From contig CM054116.1 of the NCBI GenBank assembly GCA_028673005.1, positions 74,178,838 through 74,242,837 of the forward strand: a stretch of DNA of 64,000 nt. The letters run 5' to 3'. Position numbers and translations under genes: made by a program. The notes below the pieces were generated by a model, which did not search any database, was not told the DNA's origin, and was given only the letters and a program-made list of their open reading frames with translations. The stretch comes from Tanypteryx hageni. Taxonomy: Eukaryota; Arthropoda; Insecta; Odonata; Petaluridae. Below are positions 58,870 to 64,000 of this stretch, piece after piece; the stretch's first letter is position 1, and each line of letters opens with the position of its first letter.

Positions 58870-60798
58870 TACGCCCCTGCCGCGGGCGGTCTTACGCCTC
58901 TCTCCTATCCCCCGTACCTCTTTCTGCTTGCTACCTCCCCCCTCCCCCCAATTCTCTCCCTCCTCTCTTTTTCTCGCGCTCTCGTGTGCCCGGGTCGAAC
59001 CGTGCGTCCTACACGCACGGCCGGGAGAAATCCCAGGTCCCTCACTTCACTCCATCGTATGTTTTTTTAAAGAGATGGGCGTGTGAAGGGAAGAATTTTT
59101 GTAAGACACTCGAGAAAAAGACCTTCGTTCGGGGGCGTAGGAAGGGTTCCCAATCCATTCCGATTCTGATTTTGTAGCGCTTAACTTTTTGTAATACGGT
59201 GCACGATTTGGTTTTTTAATGTGGATTTGGGTTATTTAAAATGCATTATCGAGCTACTTGTGTATCTCCCATCGATAAAACTCAGATCTTCATTCTCCCA
59301 ATGCCACGAAATGGTTGTCTCAACAATATATGCGCAGCTCATCGTTATTTCGATTGTTAAAGGTCATCGTGTCTTTATCTGCTTGACTGTTAAAAATCCT
59401 GTTTGTTTATTTCGATTATCTTGTAGCTATTTGTTGTTGTAGCCTGATGATATTTCAATAGTTCGATCAAAGAATTACCGCTGCGAACGTTTATTTCGTG
59501 GTTCAAACGCGCATATGGTTTACTCAATTGTTTTAATGACTGTGAGATTATCCTGTGCTATTTATGGACGAATGGAATGTGTTGCAGTTTGTTTTTTCTT
59601 TAAGGGGTATTGGATTATGAGCCGAAATACGCGATCCATCTACCTCGACTGATGATGATTTGTATCCGGGGCGTTATTGCCTTAGGTTTCGAAATTTATT
59701 CCCAAGATCGATTCGTTTGCCACCGAGTGGTACGTGCTGTGACTGGTGATATAAATCGAAGGAAATTGGCCCGAATTGGTTTCGTTGTATGTTTGAGTAG
59801 GATATTTTCGCGAAAATAGTCGATTATTTTACACCGAGTTAAATATTAGGGTCCGATTAATTAAACCGTGGGTTTTCGTCGGAAAATATTGGGTCATTCT
59901 GGCGAAAATGTAGTTTTCCCATCATTTAAACTTTTTCTGCAATTTGATCGTACGTGATAGCGTACTTTGGGCTCCTTTTATGGCCATTATTTAGCTTCGA
60001 ATAATTCTGCTTGTTTTATTTAATGATAATGTTTCGGTGGAGTGATTCACATGCTCGAGTGGAGAAAAAAAAATATTCGCGTTGGCTCTTTGATCAATTT
60101 GGTACTACGGAAAATATACGAGAATTGGTTTGGCCAATTGCCCCTGTATTTGGAATACATGGAGGTAGGTTTTAATCGATTCATTTATAGCGATCCACTT
60201 TACCGATTTAAAATTACTATATGTTTTAATCATCTTTGCCATTCTAAATCGTAGTTGCAGTGGTCCATTCCCCGCCTAATATTTGTTGAAATCAGGCTAC
60301 TGTCAGATCTCGTACATCTGGAGTGCTCTAGACCGGCTGTTATCGATTTTGCTCGACTTTAATCGTATTCGCTGCCTGGTGGGCTTTAATTCCCAATCTC
60401 CATCGTCAATGTTTTGCGTAATAGGATCACCTTCTCCCACTCCCTCGAAAAAATAGTTATTTTTACGATAAGCGGAAGAGCAATGCGCAACGCTGGGAGT
60501 ATATCAAGTTTATTTTAGTATTTAGCCTTCGAATAATGAGTAAATGCGTCATTACTAAAATGTAAATTGCATGCACTTCGTGATATCTGCGTCGAAAGCT
60601 TTTCTTTATCGCCCGCGCTGTCAATTATTTGTAGTTCATTTTGACCGACCTAAGAATGGTATAAAATAATATTACCGCGATAGGATTTTCTGGAGTGTCG
60701 AAAATTTTCCTAGTTGTTGATTAGTTTTTATTCTCTATTTTAAAGTATTCCACGCATTTCTTACAATTAGTTATAATGTTCTGACGGACGGTTAATTA
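58870..60798. other. Unassigned, mostly AT-rich non-coding DNA
   Basis: CT-rich to 58990, otherwise AT-rich. Frames up to 104 codons show no domain. Confidence 0.5.
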
Positions 60799-60800
60799 TA

Positions 60801-61166
60801 TGTGGACGTCTGCCAGAGAAGGGCCCACTTTGTCGATTCTAGTTTCGGAAATATCAGCATTTTTGTGAAATAAGGTAGAAAATATCAATGTCTAGAAAAG
60901 TGCATAGCATGATTCTCTGGGCTATTAAGAATAACCGTAGCGAGGAATTATATCTATAAATGAAGTACGAATAGAAGTTATTTTTAATGTCGTGATTTTG
61001 GCTTCAATTTTCTCAAAACATTGCTTTTAAATAACATCTCTAATATTCAATAAAAAATTTATTTTTCAACGTAGTAATGTGATTTTTATTTTATTTTACT
61101 CGTTATTTATCACAGAATACCGCTGCATTCATAACTCCATACCGACAAAGTGGGCGGACGTCCACA
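60801..61166. mobile_element. TIR DNA element with TA target sites (366 bp)
   Basis: The left end starts TGTGGACGTC and the right end, reverse-complemented, starts TGTGGACGTC. After an indel both continue CCCACTTTGTCG, and weaker similarity runs further inward (CAGC...TGTGA-AAATA). TA lies outside each end (60799-60800 and 61167-61168). There is no coding capacity. TA duplication suggests the Tc1/mariner superfamily, but the terminus is not one I can name, and no second copy is in the window. Confidence 0.75.
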
Positions 61167-61169
61167 TAT

Positions 61170-63290
61170 GTCGATCCTTTTAGTGTCTTAGTAACTTTTT
61201 ATAATAATTTTTATTTTATCACGTTGGTACAGACTTCCACGACAATCTAAATTTGCAGTTTTTTCTGTGTATTCTTGTTATCAACTCATTCTTATGCAAT
61301 CTATACGTTTGCGTATTCCATAAATTACCAGTTAAATATTTATGATATCATATCCCAAGTATATTTTACGTTCGTGTAATTTTTCAGGCAGAAGCTATTT
61401 TCTGTTAGGGAATGTTTATTTGTAAATACATCTTGTTTTTAAGGAAGAGAATTATTTTTAAAATTTTTGCTAGCATACGTTTTGAATATTTCAAAGCTTC
61501 AATATTTTGCGAATCATTTTTACGTCAGTGATATGTTATTTCATACGCTGACAAGGATATTTCGTATCAAAATTGGGGTTTATAATAATAAACGGCGCTA
61601 TTTAATCTAATTCGAACCTGTAATTATGTCGTCTAAGTTGACAGCATTTCAAGAACTCGGACCGGAACCACCACTCGGTCTGATACTCCTTCGAATCCCA
61701 TTTTTAACTTTCCAGCGGTTAACAGTAGACCCGCGGTCCTCACTTTGAAAACCGTCGCCTCGCGGCTGCCCTGCTCGAATACCGACCAATTATACGGCGG
61801 CAAAATCCCCTCCCGAACGTATTTATTTCGCTCATAAACAGCGGTCGCACTTCCATGCCGTATACGATTCTCCTCACGTAAAGCGCCAGTGATTTACTTC
61901 CACTTTATGCACGTATCCAAATGCTCCTAAAAGGGTTTCGTCCCTCGGCTCTTTCGCGACACTCGTCCGCTGGAGTCGTTTTCCTCCGTACGATTTCCAA
62001 CCGACTCACACGCGCCACCGACCCTCGATTCAAATTTCCTACCGGGCTTCCTTTCAAGAGAGGGTGAGAGGAGTGGTAAGGAAGGGAGAGAAAGATGGTG
62101 GAGATGCTGCCGACCCATTTAGATCCCTCTGGATACGCGGTTCGCTCATTGGCTGGTTTATATTCCAATGAAGGTAGATCCTACAGATAGGTGCTAAAGC
62201 TCTTATTTTACGACTCGCTCCCTTAAACCCAGCTACCCACGCCTCCTTCTCCCCTATCTGCGGATGGGAGAGAGAGAGAGAGAACTAAGTAGTTTTGCGT
62301 GACCGTAGGTTGAGTCGGGAGCATTTTCACCGTTCTACGGGGTGGGTCGGTTCGATAGGCGGCCGCGCTCGAGGACTTGCCGTTTGACCTCTGGGCATGT
62401 GCTCGCGTGATGAGGATGAGGACAAAATGTCTTCGACCGACGAGCGTTGATATTTGCGCCTTTCGTCGCGCTCTGCAGCACAAGCTCCCCCCTCCGTCAC
62501 TGATCAACCGTGACTTTTTTTAATAAAAGGAAAAAGTCCTGACACGTGACATTTGTGGATAGCGGCAGTATTAGGAGAAAATACGAGCTGAGGGCGTAAA
62601 TACGACGGTTACTTATCCCCAAGTTTGGCGCGATAGATAAGAAAGGTTTAGGGGAATTTCATGCGGCATGCCTACAATTCGTCCGTCGTGCGTCGTATCA
62701 TTGTCGACAAAGGCGTATATCTAGTTTAAGGCATTAGTTTCTCCTCGGCTAATTGGATCTCATCGTGAGATATTTGTAGTCCTTGCACATCTCGTTCAAG
62801 TTAATCTATTACAAACTATTAAATTGTCTTGTTTATTTCGTAGATGATATTAAAATAAAAATGTGTACAAATGTTTCGGTAGAGATTTCATCGAACTCGC
62901 AAGGTACAGTAAATATTTATTAACCTATATCTTGCATTTTAAAACTTTATTGAAATATAAAAGTATTTTTAAATAATCCGCTGAAGAGGCCGTCACTTTG
63001 TGGAACCTCGTAATAAGAATATTCGTATGCCTAGCAAAATAAAATACAAAGTCATTGCTACTAGCTTCGTACTTTTGTAACATAAAGTTTTATCCCTGTT
63101 TGCTACAAATTTTCTTGTGGAACGTATTTGAAACCACGCCCGAAAGATGGTCAGTTAACTTAAACCTAAAAAGCTAGAAAACGAAGTTAATCCCTACAAT
63201 TAGAAACCTTGCGATGGGATTGATCCTTATATTTTTCATCCGACTAAAGAATCGGTCATCCTAAAATATATGGAAATCTTCCATTCGGGG
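61170..63290. other. Unassigned non-coding DNA
   Basis: AT-rich to 61620, moderately GC-rich and CpG-containing from 61650 to 62500, then AT-rich again. GA repeats occur at 62270-62283. No exon, RNA gene or transposon was recognised. Confidence 0.5.
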
Positions 63291-64000
63291 CATAAACGGA
63301 GAGAGAGAGAGAGAAAAGAATGCGCTTCGCGTGGCTCGATTGAAGCGGTGAGGGAGGATAGTGACTTCCGCGGCAAAAGAAATCGAGTGGCCCCGAAGTG
63401 CGTGTGCGATCTAGAGAGGTCACCTCTTGTTCATTCGTCATCCTTATTTGTCTTCGTCTCCTTTCCCTTCCGCCACAACATCCCCTTCTCTTCCTTCTTG
63501 TATCTGTTTTCCTCTTAACCCTTACCCACTCCGCTCCTCATGCGAAAACCCCCTAGCTTCCCCTTGGTTGCTCTTCCTTATCTCCACTCACCCCCCCCCT
63601 CCCCCACCACCTCACCTTTCCCGTTCGACTCCACCTCCGTCCTCCTCTAACCTCTCCCTCCTCCCCATCCCCATTGTGCAGGTTTAAGTCTGTTTTCCTT
63701 CTCTTTCTCTCACTTTCTGTAAGGTGCGTGTGATTTGAAATTCAAAACGCGGGAGGTGCCGGGAACTTCCTTGAATATATGCCGAGGCATGCGTGGCTTT
63801 ACCTCTTTCTTCCCTCTCTCTACTTTTCCCTTATACCCTTCTCTCTCTCTCTCTCTCTCTCTCTCTTCCTCTGCAGCGCGGGCAGTGCCTTTTCCGGCTG
63901 AGGTTAGGGTGGATGGAAAAGAGATAAGAGTAAGGAGGGAGTTTAAACCGAGTACGCGCACGTCCTCTTCGTCCCCCATCCCCACCTTTCCTTCTTCCTC
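63290..64000. other. GA-rich then CT-rich island with (CT)n
   Basis: GA repeats at 63299-63312, CT/CCN-rich sequence from 63420 to 63680, and a pure (CT)n tract at 63839-63866. Frames are low-complexity. The island continues beyond the window edge. Confidence 0.55.

Noticed and set aside
59648..59700. Hammerhead-like CTGATGA at 59.65 kb
   Set aside because: The only downstream GAAA is about 40 nt away and the intervening bases do not form helix II.

Overview
This is nuclear DNA from a eukaryote, most likely an insect or other arthropod. It has long AT-rich non-coding stretches, polypyrimidine/polypurine islands, CpG-rich patches, microsatellites and a set of decayed transposons (piggyBac, pogo/Tc1-type MITEs, hAT, non-LTR retroelements). 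I find no complete protein-coding gene. The open frames of 60-256 codons are almost all translations of CT/GA-rich simple sequence or chance frames. The window reads as intergenic or long-intron DNA around a conserved microRNA. The species cannot be fixed from what I see.

Anchor: the minus strand at about 6.66-6.73 kb carries a mir-133 hairpin. The 22-nt 3' arm is the bilaterian miR-133 sequence as I recall it, and it pairs with a 5' arm over 11 perfect base pairs followed by a looser stem. mir-1, its frequent genomic partner, was not found here.

Layout. 0-2.7 kb: AT-rich, with a 508-bp pogo/Tigger-like MITE (429-936). 2.7-13.9 kb: alternating AT-rich and CT/GA-rich DNA with mir-133 and a GC/CpG-rich promoter-like block at 9.7-11.5 kb. 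13.95-19.2 kb: a nest of transposons. It holds a dead piggyBac with TTAA at both ends, containing an RTE-like retroelement insert and a 193-bp MITE that splits the transposase frame; a hAT element with an 8-bp target duplication; and a second hAT inserted in a (CA)n repeat with a third hAT inside it. 19.2-33.9 kb: mostly unassigned, with a possible LINE 3' relic and one coding-like candidate exon near 27.4 kb. 33.9-34.2 kb: a 164-bp segment framed by two long (TA)n tracts. 34.2-49 kb: CT-rich islands, a small hAT MITE (about 37.9-38.2 kb), a CpG-rich block near 39.1 kb and a 21-bp minisatellite at about 48 kb. 49.3 kb: second copy of the 193-bp MITE family. 51.0-52.6 kb: a tRNA-like box, a hammerhead-ribozyme-like fold and a degenerate non-LTR reverse transcriptase. 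52.8-59 kb: purine- and pyrimidine-rich islands with a CpG-rich, TATA-containing block near 58.6 kb. 60.8-61.2 kb: a TIR element with TA target sites. The rest is AT-rich or CT-rich filler.

The least expected signals are four hammerhead-like motifs in three sequence contexts (3.7, 19.8, 34.1 and 51.2 kb). The one at 51.2 kb can fold into all three helices around a near-consensus core. They resemble ribozyme motifs carried by Penelope-like and related retroelements, but ribozyme activity is inference only.
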